Positions 1 to 8,304 of a stretch of DNA of 64,000 nucleotides are shown in pieces. The stretch is from positions 1-64,000 of the forward strand of contig JBELFK010000001.1 of assembly GCA_042092935.1 (NCBI GenBank). The letters are read 5' to 3'. Position 1 is the first letter of the stretch. The number at the start of each line of letters is the position of its first letter. The position numbers and the translations under genes are program-made. The notes under the pieces were generated by a model, which ran no database searches, was not told where the DNA came from, and saw only the letters and a list, made by a program, of their open reading frames with translations. This DNA is from JASMHC01 sp042092935 (lineage in GTDB: Bacteria > Pseudomonadota > Alphaproteobacteria > Rhodobacterales > Rhodobacteraceae).

Positions 1-1
1 C

Positions 2-703
2 GCTGCTGTGTCAGGCGTTGAGACCACCAAGACCAAGGCCAAGGCCAACTACGCCCTCAAGAAAACCCCCGATACGACCGAGACGATCGACGCCGATGTC
101 GTTCTCGTTGCGACAGGCCGCAAGCCGTTCACCGACGGGCTTGGCCTTGACGCGCTGGGCGTCAAAATGACCGAACGCGGCCAGATCGCCACCGACGCCC
201 ATTGGGCCACCAACGTCGCGGGCATCTACGCCATTGGCGACGTGATCGAAGGTCCGATGCTGGCCCATAAGGCCGAGGACGAAGGCATGGCCGTCGCCGA
301 GGTTCTCGCGGGCAAGCATGGCCATGTGAACTACGGCGTCATCCCCGGCGTGGTCTACACCACGCCTGAGGTTGCCACCGTGGGCCAGACCGAAGACGCG
401 CTCAAGGCCGCAGGCACCAAGGTCAAGGTGGGCAAGTTCAGCTTCATGGGCAACGCCCGTGCAAAGGCCATCGGTCAGGGAGAGGGTTTCGTGAAAATCA
501 TCACCGACGCCGAAACCGACCGCGTGCTGGGGGCAGCGATCATCGGCCCTGCAGCCGGTGACATGATCCACGAGATTTGTGTCGCGATGGAATTCGGCGC
601 CTCAGCCGAAGACATCGCCCTGACCTGCCACGCCCACCCGACTTATTCGGAAGCCGTGCGCGAGGCGGCACTGGCTTGTGGTGACGGCCCAATCCACGCT
701 TAA
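2..703 (+). CDS. lpd: Dihydrolipoamide dehydrogenase (E3), C-terminal part
   Basis: The gene enters from the left edge, so only the last 233 residues are present; the family is usually about 465 long. It is the FAD-dependent E3 subunit of 2-oxoacid dehydrogenase complexes, reoxidising dihydrolipoyl groups with NAD+. Visible motifs are VLVATGRKP, the second FAD-binding segment GIYAIGD (fragment residues 74-80), and the C-terminal interface HAHPTYSE (about 210-217), which carries the catalytic His-x4-Glu pair. The redox-active CxxxxC disulfide would lie upstream of the window. Which complex it serves (pyruvate or 2-oxoglutarate) cannot be told from this fragment. GTG at 8 is not the start; the frame is open to the edge. 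Confidence 0.96.
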   Translation, partial: AAVSGVETTKTKAKANYALKKTPDTTETIDADVVLVATGRKPFTDGLGLDALGVKMTERGQIATDAHWATNVAGIYAIGDVIEGPMLAHKAEDEGMAVAEVLAGKHGHVNYGVIPGVVYTTPEVATVGQTEDALKAAGTKVKVGKFSFMGNARAKAIGQGEGFVKIITDAETDRVLGAAIIGPAAGDMIHEICVAMEFGASAEDIALTCHAHPTYSEAVREAALACGDGPIHA

Positions 704-717
704 AAATCAAGGTGTTT

Positions 718-746
718 GGGGGTTTTGCCCCCGACGCCCTGCGGGC
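718..746. repeat. Small hairpins between convergent genes
   Basis: Two short inverted repeats, ggggg/ccccc at 718-732 and cgccc/gggcg at 734-746, follow the lpd stop codon. A third (tggtccgccggacca) lies near 778-792. None is followed by a T-run, so a factor-independent terminator is only a weak suggestion. They separate lpd from the convergent flavoprotein gene. Confidence 0.4.
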
Positions 747-803
747 GTTATGGGCTCTGCCCGTTCGGCGCTGAAATGGTCCGCCGGACCATTTCCAAGA
801 CGC

Positions 804-836
804 GCCTCTCCCCCGGGATATTTCAGGTCACAAGAT
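804..836 (+). repeat. Dispersed intergenic repeat, copy 1
   Basis: About 33 bp running gcctc..gggatattt..gtca.aagat. A closely similar sequence occurs on the minus strand at 8071-8102. Both copies are intergenic, at the 3' side of genes. It resembles short G+C-rich elements ending in GGGGATATTT that I recall as frequent in Roseobacter-group genomes (recollection, not checked). Confidence 0.55.
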
Positions 837-841
837 ACCAA

Positions 842-1456
842 TTACCACATCGTCTTGAGCGCACGTGGCAACCACTCGTCGTCATAGGGTTTACCACCCT
901 GCGCACCCGAGGTGGCCTCGGCCAGCAGGTCCCCCGCCGAGGGCAGGTCAGCGGGCGGCGCGTCGCCAGACCAAAGCGCAGCCCGCATCGGCGCACGGGC
1001 GCATTGCGTGTAGATTTCCCTGATCGTGATGATGATGACCGATCGCGGGTGCTTCCCGTTGATCTCAAACTGACTGGTCAGTGCCGGATCGATCGACAGC
1101 TTCGCCATTCCATTCAGACGAACCACGGTGTTTGATCCTGCCACCATGAACATCAGCGATAGACGCCCGTCCTCGACAATGTTGCGCAGGCTGTCCATCC
1201 GGTTGTTGCCGCGCCAATCCGGCATGGCCAGCCTGTGTTTGTCCAGCGGGCGCACGACCGGTCCGTCGTCGCCGCGCGGGCTGCCATCGGTGCCCTCGGC
1301 CCCGACCGTTGACATCACGCAGAACCGCGATGCCATGATCCATTTCAGATAGAGCGGCGTCAGCTCATGCACCACCTTGCCAATCGACGCCGGCGCCGGT
1401 TCGCCGTAAAGACCCTCAAGCTCAGCGAGGCTACTGACCGTGGTGTAAGACGTCAA
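842..1456 (-). CDS. PPOX-type (pyridoxamine 5'-phosphate oxidase-like) flavoprotein
   Basis: A 204-residue split-barrel protein of the pyridoxamine 5'-phosphate oxidase superfamily, close to the MSMEG_1061/DR_2398-type FMN-binding group. The block SPRGDDGPVVR followed by PDWRGNNR and SLMFMVPGSN-like text (here VAGSNTVVRLNG) is typical of that group. Members bind FMN or a related deazaflavin and are cytoplasmic oxidoreductases of mostly unknown substrate; this is unlikely to be the vitamin B6 enzyme PdxH. The start is TTG at 1456, chosen because the conserved ELEGLYGEP segment begins close behind it and no earlier ATG fits. It overlaps the end of plsC by 26 bp, so it is probably the last gene of the ftsE-ftsX-plsC transcript. 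Confidence 0.88.
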   Translation of the reverse strand: MTSYTTVSSLAELEGLYGEPAPASIGKVVHELTPLYLKWIMASRFCVMSTVGAEGTDGSPRGDDGPVVRPLDKHRLAMPDWRGNNRMDSLRNIVEDGRLSLMFMVAGSNTVVRLNGMAKLSIDPALTSQFEINGKHPRSVIIITIREIYTQCARAPMRAALWSGDAPPADLPSAGDLLAEATSGAQGGKPYDDEWLPRALKTMW

Positions 1457-2174
1457 AACCTGCTTCCTTCATCAGCGCGTTGGAGTGGCCCTCAACGATT
1501 GTCTCAAGTTTTTCCATAAAATCGACCTTTTCCAGACCGCTTGCCATCGGCTCCAAAAACTCGACAACCGCCAGCCCCGGTTTGCGGTAAATCCCGTGGC
1601 GCGGCCAAAAGACGCCGACATTGGTGGCCGCAGGGATCACGGTCTGGCCGGTTTCCTGTTGCAGCACGAAGACCCCGATTTTGTAGGGCTTGCTGGCTGC
1701 CGGAGCAACGCGCGTCCCTTGCGGATAGATGATGAGCTGCCCTTTAGGCGCACCCTCGCGCTTTACGCCTTCGACCATCTGCTGCATGGCCTCGGCCTTG
1801 CGGCCCCGATCAACCGGCACACATCCGATGCGTTTTGCGAATTGACCCAGAACCGGCGCGTAAACCAGTGACGCTTTCATGATAAACTTCGGCTGCGGAA
1901 TGGCCGAGGCAATCATGATAATGTCAAAGAAACTCTGGTGCTTGGGGGCCAGCAAAACCTCTCCGCTTGGCACAGGCCCGCGGATTTCGGACTTTAGCCC
2001 AACCATCCACGACGCCGACCACATCACGTATTTGCAGTAGGTATGGATCGCCGCATAGGCCGCTTTGACCGAAAGCATCGCGAAGGGGGCAAAGACCAGC
2101 CCCACCACAGCCATCGCAACATACATCTGTCCGATAAACAGCAACGAGCGTAGCCATTGAACCGCGTATTTCAT
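1431..2174 (-). CDS. plsC: 1-acyl-sn-glycerol-3-phosphate acyltransferase
   Basis: A 247-residue lysophosphatidate acyltransferase that converts 1-acylglycerol-3-phosphate to phosphatidate at the inner membrane. An N-terminal membrane segment (about residues 8-32) precedes the catalytic HxxxxD block, H79-QSFF-D84, and the substrate-binding block is YPQGTR (150-155), where the commoner form is PEGTR. The ATG at 2174 overlaps the ftsX stop as TGATG, so translation is probably coupled. A longer reading frame extends to 2270 but lies inside ftsX and has no membrane-protein character. Neighbouring ftsX/ftsE and the flavoprotein form a co-oriented run. Confidence 0.93.
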   Translation of the reverse strand: MKYAVQWLRSLLFIGQMYVAMAVVGLVFAPFAMLSVKAAYAAIHTYCKYVMWSASWMVGLKSEIRGPVPSGEVLLAPKHQSFFDIIMIASAIPQPKFIMKASLVYAPVLGQFAKRIGCVPVDRGRKAEAMQQMVEGVKREGAPKGQLIIYPQGTRVAPAASKPYKIGVFVLQQETGQTVIPAATNVGVFWPRHGIYRKPGLAVVEFLEPMASGLEKVDFMEKLETIVEGHSNALMKEAGFDVLHHGQ

Positions 2175-3076
2175 CAGGACAGCTTTCGAAGCGCACGATT
2201 GGACGCAGCGCGGGTGGCAAGAAAGGCGACAACGCCCGCAAGAAACGGCAGCACGAGAGGCGTCAACCACTGCCCCGCCTGAAACCCGAGGCCGGTCAGA
2301 AAGATCTTGTCGTCGGTTGACTGCGGCAACAGCAAGATCGCCAACATACCGACAAGGGTTCCGCCAAAGGCGCCGCCAATGGTGCGAATGGTAAAGCGGC
2401 GCACAAAGGCGCGGGCGATATAAGCATCCGTTGCCCCGATCAAACGCAACACGCGGATCACCTGAAGATTGGCCGCCAACGCCGCATTTGCCGCCAGCGT
2501 AATCATCGCCGCCGTCGCCCCTGCGATCAGCAGGATCGAGGTCATCCCCAGGAAGCGCAAGCGCCCCGCGGCAATCGTCAATGGCTCGCGCCAGCGGGTG
2601 TGATCGTCCAACACCGCGCCGGGGGCCTCAACCGACAGACGCAGCCGCAAGCCCGCAGCGTCAAAACCGTCGTCGGTTTCGATCACCTCAATCAGGCGGG
2701 GAATCGGCAAATCGGCAACCGGCACGTCAGGGCCGAACCACGGGGCCAGCAACGCCTGCTGCTCGGCCTCGGTCAACACGCGGGCCGAGGCGACCCCCGT
2801 GGTGGTTTCCAGCACCGTCATCGTCGCGGCCGTCTGGGCGGCGATCTGATCGCTCGGCGCGGAAATTCTGACCGTCACGCTTTTGGCAAGGTCTTCCCCC
2901 CAGCGATCCGCCAAGCGGTCCGCCGCCAATGACAACGCCAGCGCGAACACGGTCAAAAACGCCATCGCTGCCGAAGTAAACATCGTCAACGTCGCCGTGT
3001 GGCCGGTTTTGGGCACGACCCGATCCGACTGCGTGTCGCGCGCGAACATGGCGAAAATATCAGCGAAGATCGACAT
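2174..3076 (-). CDS. ftsX: Cell division protein FtsX
   Basis: A 300-residue inner-membrane partner of the FtsE ATPase. In the family, FtsEX sits at the divisome and activates peptidoglycan hydrolases outside the cell. The layout fits: one N-terminal transmembrane helix (about residues 30-50), a periplasmic domain (about 55-165), then three helices near 175-200, 225-250 and 270-290 in an FtsX permease fold. It is shorter and more divergent than E. coli FtsX, as is usual in alphaproteobacteria. ATG overlaps the ftsE stop (TGATG at 3074-3078), and its own stop overlaps plsC. Confidence 0.93.
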   Translation of the reverse strand: MSIFADIFAMFARDTQSDRVVPKTGHTATLTMFTSAAMAFLTVFALALSLAADRLADRWGEDLAKSVTVRISAPSDQIAAQTAATMTVLETTTGVASARVLTEAEQQALLAPWFGPDVPVADLPIPRLIEVIETDDGFDAAGLRLRLSVEAPGAVLDDHTRWREPLTIAAGRLRFLGMTSILLIAGATAAMITLAANAALAANLQVIRVLRLIGATDAYIARAFVRRFTIRTIGGAFGGTLVGMLAILLLPQSTDDKIFLTGLGFQAGQWLTPLVLPFLAGVVAFLATRAASNRALRKLS

Positions 3077-3753
3077 CAGAGATCCGCCCCCGCCGATTGG
3101 ATCTGCCCATCCGCGATCCTGAGAACACGGGCCTGCACATGGGTTTTCGCAGCCCGAATGAGCGCAAGATCATGGGTGGCGATCAGGATCGTCTTGCCCA
3201 TGCGGTTCAACTCGACCAGCAAGCGTAGCAGCTTTTGCGACATCTCCCAATCGACGTTCCCCGTCGGCTCGTCCGCAAGAATGACATCGGGCGACATGAT
3301 AACCGCGCGGGCCAGGGCAGCCCTCTGACGTTCTCCGCCCGACAATTGCGGCGGCAAGGCATGGGCACGTTCGCTCAGACCCACCCAGGCAATCAGCTCT
3401 TTCAGATTGGCCCGCCCCTCGCCCACGTCCCTGCGCGAGACGGCAATGGGAAGACCGATGTTTTCCTCAATCGGCAAATGGTCGAGGAACTGGCAATCCT
3501 GATGCACCACCCCGATACTTTGCCGCGCGAGCGCCAATTCGTCGCGATTAAGCGCGCTCAGGTCTTGCCCGAACAGCGTCGTATGCCCCTGCGTGGGATG
3601 CAATTCGCCATAACAGAGCTTGAGAAACGTCGATTTCCCGACCCCCGAAGGCCCGGTCAAGAAGTGGAACGACCCGGGCGCCAGCTCAAGATCAACTTGG
3701 CTGAAAAGGGCCTGACCGCCATAAGAATAACCGGCGCCTTTAAACTCAATCAC
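3076..3753 (-). CDS. ftsE: Cell division ATP-binding protein FtsE
   Basis: A 225-residue ABC ATPase that powers FtsX. Walker A GPSGVGKST (residues 34-42), signature LSGGERQRAALARA (137-150) and Walker B VILADEPTGN (157-166) are intact, followed by the H-loop ATHD. The GTG at 3753 is the only start that leaves the standard N-terminus (IEFKGAGYSYGG). It is the first gene of the ftsE-ftsX-plsC-flavoprotein run and is divergent from the zinc-ribbon gene at 3924, so its promoter should lie within 3754-3923. Confidence 0.95.
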   Translation of the reverse strand: MIEFKGAGYSYGGQALFSQVDLELAPGSFHFLTGPSGVGKSTFLKLCYGELHPTQGHTTLFGQDLSALNRDELALARQSIGVVHQDCQFLDHLPIEENIGLPIAVSRRDVGEGRANLKELIAWVGLSERAHALPPQLSGGERQRAALARAVIMSPDVILADEPTGNVDWEMSQKLLRLLVELNRMGKTILIATHDLALIRAAKTHVQARVLRIADGQIQSAGADL

Positions 3754-3836
3754 GAAATCCGCCCTATCAGTTGACGCAGACCAAAGACACTTTACAACGT
3801 TAAGTGAAGGAATTCCGGTAAGGTCGCGTTATTTCT

Positions 3837-3864
3837 TTGTACGTGAATCTTTACTGCATATAGT
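3837..3864 (+). promoter_or_regulatory. Candidate sigma70-type promoter for the zinc-ribbon gene
   Basis: TTGTAC (3837-3842) and TATAGT (3859-3864) are separated by 16 bp in an A+T-rich stretch, with the ATG of the zinc-ribbon gene 59 bp downstream. The call rests on matches to the housekeeping consensus only. Confidence 0.45.
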
Positions 3865-3923
3865 GGTAATGCAACAATAATAACCATAGCTACGACAGCA
3901 ACAGGCACAGAATAGAAACCAAG

Positions 3924-4754
3924 ATGCGGCTGATTTGTCCGAATTGCGATGCGCAATATGAAGTTCCGGATAACGTAATCCCGGAAGCCGGTCGGGATGT
4001 CCAATGCTCGGACTGCGGTAACACGTGGTTTCAGGGGCCGGCAAGCGCCATGCCAGCCGCAGACGAAACGCCGTTTGAGCGTCAGCCAATTCCACCGGAA
4101 GTGTCGGAAATCCTGCACGAGGAAGCCGAGATTGAACGCCAGGCCCGCGCCAATGAATTTGCCGAGCTTGTCCCCGAGGACGGCGACGAAGCCGACATCG
4201 CGCCTCCGCCCTTTGACGACTTTGAAGACGACGAGGACGTTGAAGACGCTAGGGACGACGACCCCGATCTGACATCCAACCCCTTTGCCGTCGACCCTGA
4301 CCCGGAAGAACCTGAAGAAACTGACGCCGAACGGCGCGCACGTGAAACTCGGGCTCGTATGGCACGGATGCGCGGGATCGAGGAAAACAACCCCTTCACC
4401 GCCGCAAGGGACAGCCGCAAAGGCGCGCTGCCCGATGTCGATGCGATCAACTCCAGCCTGTCGCCTGACCCGAAAACAGCGTCAAAACCCGCCATCGATC
4501 TCGAAGACCTGAACCGCAAGAAACGCCGCGGCTCGGGATTTCGCACCGGCTTCACCGTGATGGTGTTTCTCGGGCTGTTGATCGTCGCGATTTACATGAC
4601 GCACGAAAACCTCGGGCGCGTCTTGCCCTTTGCCGACCCCGCATTGGATATGTTCGCCGACTACGCCGACCAATGGCGCTTTTGGGTCGAGGATGAGGCC
4701 GCAGAACTTATGATCCGTCTGAGCAATTTTGTTGACGAAACCCTGAACGGCTAA
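3924..4754 (+). CDS. Zinc-ribbon (MJ0042-type) domain membrane protein
   Basis: A 276-residue protein beginning with a CxxC zinc finger of the MJ0042 type: CPNCDAQYEVP (residues 5-15) and CSDCGNTWF (33-41). A long strongly acidic, Pro-rich disordered segment follows (about residues 60-140, including DDFEDDEDVEDARDDD), then a single transmembrane helix near 210-230 and a short C-terminal tail. The arrangement (cytoplasmic zinc finger, acidic linker, one helix) is common in Rhodobacterales next to ftsEX; its function is unknown to me. It is divergent from ftsE. Binding of RNA polymerase, DNA or another protein by the zinc ribbon would be speculation. Confidence 0.85.
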   Translation: MRLICPNCDAQYEVPDNVIPEAGRDVQCSDCGNTWFQGPASAMPAADETPFERQPIPPEVSEILHEEAEIERQARANEFAELVPEDGDEADIAPPPFDDFEDDEDVEDARDDDPDLTSNPFAVDPDPEEPEETDAERRARETRARMARMRGIEENNPFTAARDSRKGALPDVDAINSSLSPDPKTASKPAIDLEDLNRKKRRGSGFRTGFTVMVFLGLLIVAIYMTHENLGRVLPFADPALDMFADYADQWRFWVEDEAAELMIRLSNFVDETLNG

Positions 4755-4819
4755 AACCCCGTTCCAGCCTTCCGGCAACCTGTTTCCGTCTGGCAGCCGT
4801 TACACTGTTGATTTGTCGT

Positions 4820-4833
4820 GCAAAATTACTAGG
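4820..4833 (+). promoter_or_regulatory. Shared upstream 14-mer gcaaaattactagg
   Basis: The 14-mer lies 37 bp before the SLC13 start codon. The identical 14-mer occurs at 52056-52069, 32 bp before the hydrolase gene, in the same orientation, and both are preceded by tgtcg. It may be part of a promoter or a regulator site; function is inferred from position only. Confidence 0.35.
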
Positions 4834-4870
4834 CTAGACGAAACATTATTGCGCGCTGGACAAATCCGAG

Positions 4871-6736
4871 TTGGAACCCGTCACTTTTACCTATGAGAAC
4901 GCAGTCGTTCTGGGCCTTCTGGGCCTGACGATCGTTCTCTTTGTCTCGGAAATCGTCCGCATCGATCACGCCGCCATTCTGGTCATGGTCCTGTTGGGGC
5001 TGGTCAGCTATCTGCCCGGCCTTGAAAACATCGCGGATGTGAACCAGCTCTTCACCGGTTTTTCCTCAAACGCCGTTATCTCGATCATCGCCGTTATGAT
5101 TATCGGCGCGGGGCTGGACCGCACCGGAGTCATGAATTCCGTCGCCGCCTATATCCTGAAAATCGGCGGCAAGTCTGAAGCACGGATCATTCCGGTGATC
5201 TCGGGCACCGTCGGCGTGATCTCCAGCTTCATGCAGAACGTCGGCGCAGCGGCCCTGTTCCTGCCCGTCGTCAGCCGCATTTCAAGCCGCTCGGGCCTGT
5301 CAATGTCCCGCCTGCTCATGCCGATGGGCTTTTGCGCGATCCTCGGCGGCACCCTGACCATGGTCGGCTCCTCGCCAATGATCCTGCTGAATGATCTCAT
5401 GATGATCGACGGCGAACACCTAGAGCCCTTCACCCTCTTTGCCCCCCTGCCGATCGGCCTGGCCCTGATCGTCTCGGGCGTGCTCTACTTCGTGCTGCTT
5501 GGTCGCTGGGTGCTGCCCAGCGACGCCGCCAGCGAACACACCGGCGCGGTGCAAGCCATCGGCGACTATCTGAAACAGACCTACAAGCTGAAATCCGACC
5601 TCATCGAAGTGCGCGTCCCCGAAGGCAACATCCTCGTTGGCAACCGGCTTGAGGACATCATGTATGCCCACTCGCTCTATATCATCGGCACCTCTTACGC
5701 CGGCAACAAGGTCATCGCCCCCCGCGTAACGACCGAAATCCTGACGCCCTGCCGCCTCGCCATCCTTGGTCGCAGAAAAGTGATCGAGGACGTCTGCGAG
5801 ATCTACGGCCTTGAGATGCTGCCCGAACTGGACGACTTCGCCGAGGATTTCGCCCCCACCAAGGCCGGCATCGCCGAACTGGTGATCCCCCCGGGGTCGG
5901 GCGCGGTCGGCAAAACCCCGCAAGAGCTGCGGTTCCGCAACACCTACGGCATGAGCCTGCTCGCCGTGCACCGTGGGGCGGACACCATGAGCCATGTCGA
6001 AACCGAGGATCACCCCGCCACCCAGATCGGCCTCGTCCCCTTTCAGGCAGGCGATACGCTGGTGGTACACACCCCTTGGGCGCTGCTCTCTAAAATGCGC
6101 CCCGACCGCGACTATGTGATCGTCACCAATGACTTCCCCGAGGAAGACCTCCGCCCGCAAAAACTCGGCTGGGCGGCGTTCTTCTTTTTCATCGCCATCG
6201 GGCTGGTGCTGTTCTCGGACCTGCGCCTGTCGCTCTGCCTGCTGGTCGGCGCGATGGGCATGATTTCAACCCGCGTCCTGTCGCTGGACGAAGCCTATGA
6301 GGCCGTCAGCTGGACCACCGTGTTCCTTCTGGCTTCGCTCATCCCGCTGGGGATGGCGGTTCAGGACACAGGCACCGCCGCCTGGATCGCGCAGAACATC
6401 ATCGCGCTGCTTGATGGCTGGCCCACATGGTCGCTGCAAGTCGGGCTGGCACTGCTGGCAACGGGCTTTACGCTGGTGATGTCGAACGTCGGTGCCACGG
6501 TCTTGCTGGTGCCACTGGCCATCTCAATCGCTCAGGCCGCCGACGCCGACCCGCGCGTCTTTGCGCTGACCGTGGCAATCTCGACCTCCAATTCGTTCCT
6601 GATCCCAACCCATCAGGTCAACGCACTGATTATGGGGCCAGCGGGCTATTCGGTGAAGGATTTCCTTCGGTCAGGGTCGATCATGACGATCCTGTTCCTC
6701 GTGGTTTCGATGACCATGCTGAACGTGGTCTATTGA
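4871..6736 (+). CDS. SLC13-family (DASS) anion permease with TrkA-C domains
   Basis: A 621-residue inner-membrane transporter of the divalent anion:Na+ symporter superfamily. Two hydrophobic blocks of helices (about residues 5-215 and 430-621) flank a cytoplasmic insert with two TrkA-C (RCK_C)-like modules; the first begins LIEVRVPEGN and the second LVIPPGSGAVGKTP. Related proteins carry sulfate, dicarboxylates or other anions; the substrate cannot be read from sequence. The start is TTG at 4871, directly before the first helix, since the next in-frame ATG falls inside it. The last 7 bp overlap the convergent lysA gene. Confidence 0.9.
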   Translation: MEPVTFTYENAVVLGLLGLTIVLFVSEIVRIDHAAILVMVLLGLVSYLPGLENIADVNQLFTGFSSNAVISIIAVMIIGAGLDRTGVMNSVAAYILKIGGKSEARIIPVISGTVGVISSFMQNVGAAALFLPVVSRISSRSGLSMSRLLMPMGFCAILGGTLTMVGSSPMILLNDLMMIDGEHLEPFTLFAPLPIGLALIVSGVLYFVLLGRWVLPSDAASEHTGAVQAIGDYLKQTYKLKSDLIEVRVPEGNILVGNRLEDIMYAHSLYIIGTSYAGNKVIAPRVTTEILTPCRLAILGRRKVIEDVCEIYGLEMLPELDDFAEDFAPTKAGIAELVIPPGSGAVGKTPQELRFRNTYGMSLLAVHRGADTMSHVETEDHPATQIGLVPFQAGDTLVVHTPWALLSKMRPDRDYVIVTNDFPEEDLRPQKLGWAAFFFFIAIGLVLFSDLRLSLCLLVGAMGMISTRVLSLDEAYEAVSWTTVFLLASLIPLGMAVQDTGTAAWIAQNIIALLDGWPTWSLQVGLALLATGFTLVMSNVGATVLLVPLAISIAQAADADPRVFALTVAISTSNSFLIPTHQVNALIMGPAGYSVKDFLRSGSIMTILFLVVSMTMLNVVY

Positions 6737-8007
6737 TCGTCGCGCAGCCAGTCCGGCACATCATCCCGCGCGATCATCTCTTGCACACTCGGGCGTCTGC
6801 GGATCACCGCAAAGGCATCGCCCTTGACCATCACCTCGGGGATCATCGGACGCGAGTTATATTCGCTCGACATCACCGCGCCATACGCCCCGGCCGAGCG
6901 AAAGGCGATCAGGTCACCCGCCGCAACCGGCGGCATCACCCGCGCCTTGGCAAAGGTGTCACCGCTTTCGCACACAGGCCCAACGATGTCATAGGCCACC
7001 TGTTCAACACCGGGTTGCGCCTGCACGATCGGTTCAATGTCGTGATGCGCCTCATACATGGCAGGCCGGATCAAATCGTTCATCGCCGCATCGACGATCA
7101 TGAACTGCCGGTCTTCGCCCTCTTTGACGTAAATAACCTTGCTGACCATGATTCCGGCGTTCCCGGCAATCAAGCGCCCCGGCTCGATCTCGATCTCGCA
7201 GCCCAAATGCCCGAGCGTATCTTTAATCATTTGCCCATATTCAACCGGCAAGGGCGGCGCCTCGTTTGAGCGCGTGTAGGGAATCCCCAGACCCCCGCCC
7301 AGATCGAGACGGGTAATCTCGTGCCCGTCCGACCGCAATTGTCCGGTCAGTTCGGCGACTTTTTCATAGGCCAGCCGGAAAGGTTCCAGCTGCGTCAACT
7401 GGCTGCCAATATGCACGTCGATCCCGACAATCTTCAGCCCGGGCAATCGCGCGGCATGGGCGTAAACCTCGCGCGCACGGCTGATCGGGATGCCGAATTT
7501 GTTTTCGGATTTGCCGGTGGCGATTTTCGCATGGGTCTTTGCGTCCACATCAGGGTTCACCCGAATGGTGATCGGGGCAACTTTCCCCAGCCCCAGCGCC
7601 ACCGCGTTGATCGCCTCCATCTCGGGTTCGGACTCGACGTTGAACTGACGAATGCCCCCGCGCAAAGCGGTCTCGATCTCCTCAACGGTTTTGCCAACGC
7701 CGGAAAACACGATCCGCTCGCCCGGAACACCGGCAGCAATCGCGCGGGCATATTCGCCCAGCGACACTACATCCATGCCAGCACCCAAAGCCGCCAGCGT
7801 CTTCAAAATCGCCTGATTCGACGCCGCCTTCATCGCGTAGCACACAAGGTGATCCACCCCGTCCAGCGCCTCGTCGAACAGCCGGAAATGGCGCTCAAAC
7901 GTTGCCGTCGAATAGAGATAAAACGGCGTGCCAACCTGCGCTGCAATCTCGGCCACCGGGACATCCTCGGCAAACAAATCACCGTCGCGATAAAGGAAAT
8001 GATCCAT
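6730..8007 (-). CDS. lysA: Diaminopimelate decarboxylase
   Basis: A 425-residue fold-type III PLP enzyme that decarboxylates meso-diaminopimelate to L-lysine, the last step of lysine synthesis. The Schiff-base lysine is K60 in CYAMKA. HIGSQ (199-203), GGGLGIPY (237-244), EPGR (275-278) and the second-subunit cysteine in CESGD (C346) are all present. A good Shine-Dalgarno (ggag) precedes the ATG. It is the last gene of argH-lipoprotein-lysA, a linkage common in proteobacteria. Its 3' end overlaps the SLC13 gene tail to tail by 7 bp. Confidence 0.97.
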   Translation of the reverse strand: MDHFLYRDGDLFAEDVPVAEIAAQVGTPFYLYSTATFERHFRLFDEALDGVDHLVCYAMKAASNQAILKTLAALGAGMDVVSLGEYARAIAAGVPGERIVFSGVGKTVEEIETALRGGIRQFNVESEPEMEAINAVALGLGKVAPITIRVNPDVDAKTHAKIATGKSENKFGIPISRAREVYAHAARLPGLKIVGIDVHIGSQLTQLEPFRLAYEKVAELTGQLRSDGHEITRLDLGGGLGIPYTRSNEAPPLPVEYGQMIKDTLGHLGCEIEIEPGRLIAGNAGIMVSKVIYVKEGEDRQFMIVDAAMNDLIRPAMYEAHHDIEPIVQAQPGVEQVAYDIVGPVCESGDTFAKARVMPPVAAGDLIAFRSAGAYGAVMSSEYNSRPMIPEVMVKGDAFAVIRRRPSVQEMIARDDVPDWLRDDQ

Positions 8008-8070
8008 CAGGACTCCTCAACAAACATCGAGGCCTCATAACAAAGCCTAAGGGTTGCGCAAACCCCCTGC

Positions 8071-8102
8071 ATCTTTTGACTTAAAATATCCCCGCCGGAG
8101 GC
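8071..8102 (-). repeat. Dispersed intergenic repeat, copy 2
   Basis: This is the minus-strand counterpart of the repeat at 804-836, sharing gcctc, gggatattt, gtca and aagat in order. It lies in the 120-bp spacer between the small lipoprotein gene and lysA, so it would be transcribed within that operon. An adjacent G/C-rich inverted repeat (ccgccgg..ccggcg) may form a hairpin. Confidence 0.5.
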
Positions 8103-8127
8103 CCCCCGGCGACCGGCAAACACAAGC

Positions 8128-8304
8128 CTACGAGGACGAATCGCCAGCGCCGAAAAACAGCGTAAACGAACTGCGGGTAAACATGCCGCTCTCTGAATTT
8201 ACGCCGATGGTCTGGGTGCCACTGACCTCTGGTGCCACAGGCTCGCCGTCCGCACCGCAAGACGCAAGCAAGGCCAAAGCCAGAACCGCTGCTATTCGTT
8301 TCAT
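8128..8304 (-). CDS. Small lipoprotein between argH and lysA (LptM-like)
   Basis: A 58-residue lipoprotein. The start is the ATG at 8304, which overlaps the argH stop as ATGA. The N-terminus MKRIAAVLALALLASC is a type II signal ending in the lipobox LASC (C16). The mature part is short and begins CGADGEPVAPE. Family knowledge: small outer-membrane lipoproteins next to lysA/dapF, such as E. coli LptM (YifL, beginning CGLKGPL), help mature the LPS translocon. The position and the CGx-x-G-x-P start suggest the same family here; that is an inference. The tail (residues 25-58) shows no known domain. Confidence 0.8.
   Translation of the reverse strand: MKRIAAVLALALLASCGADGEPVAPEVSGTQTIGVNSESGMFTRSSFTLFFGAGDSSS

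Noticed and set aside
6427..7269. 280-residue plus-strand frame across the SLC13 end and lysA
   Set aside because: It overlaps two well-supported genes and has low-complexity shadow composition.
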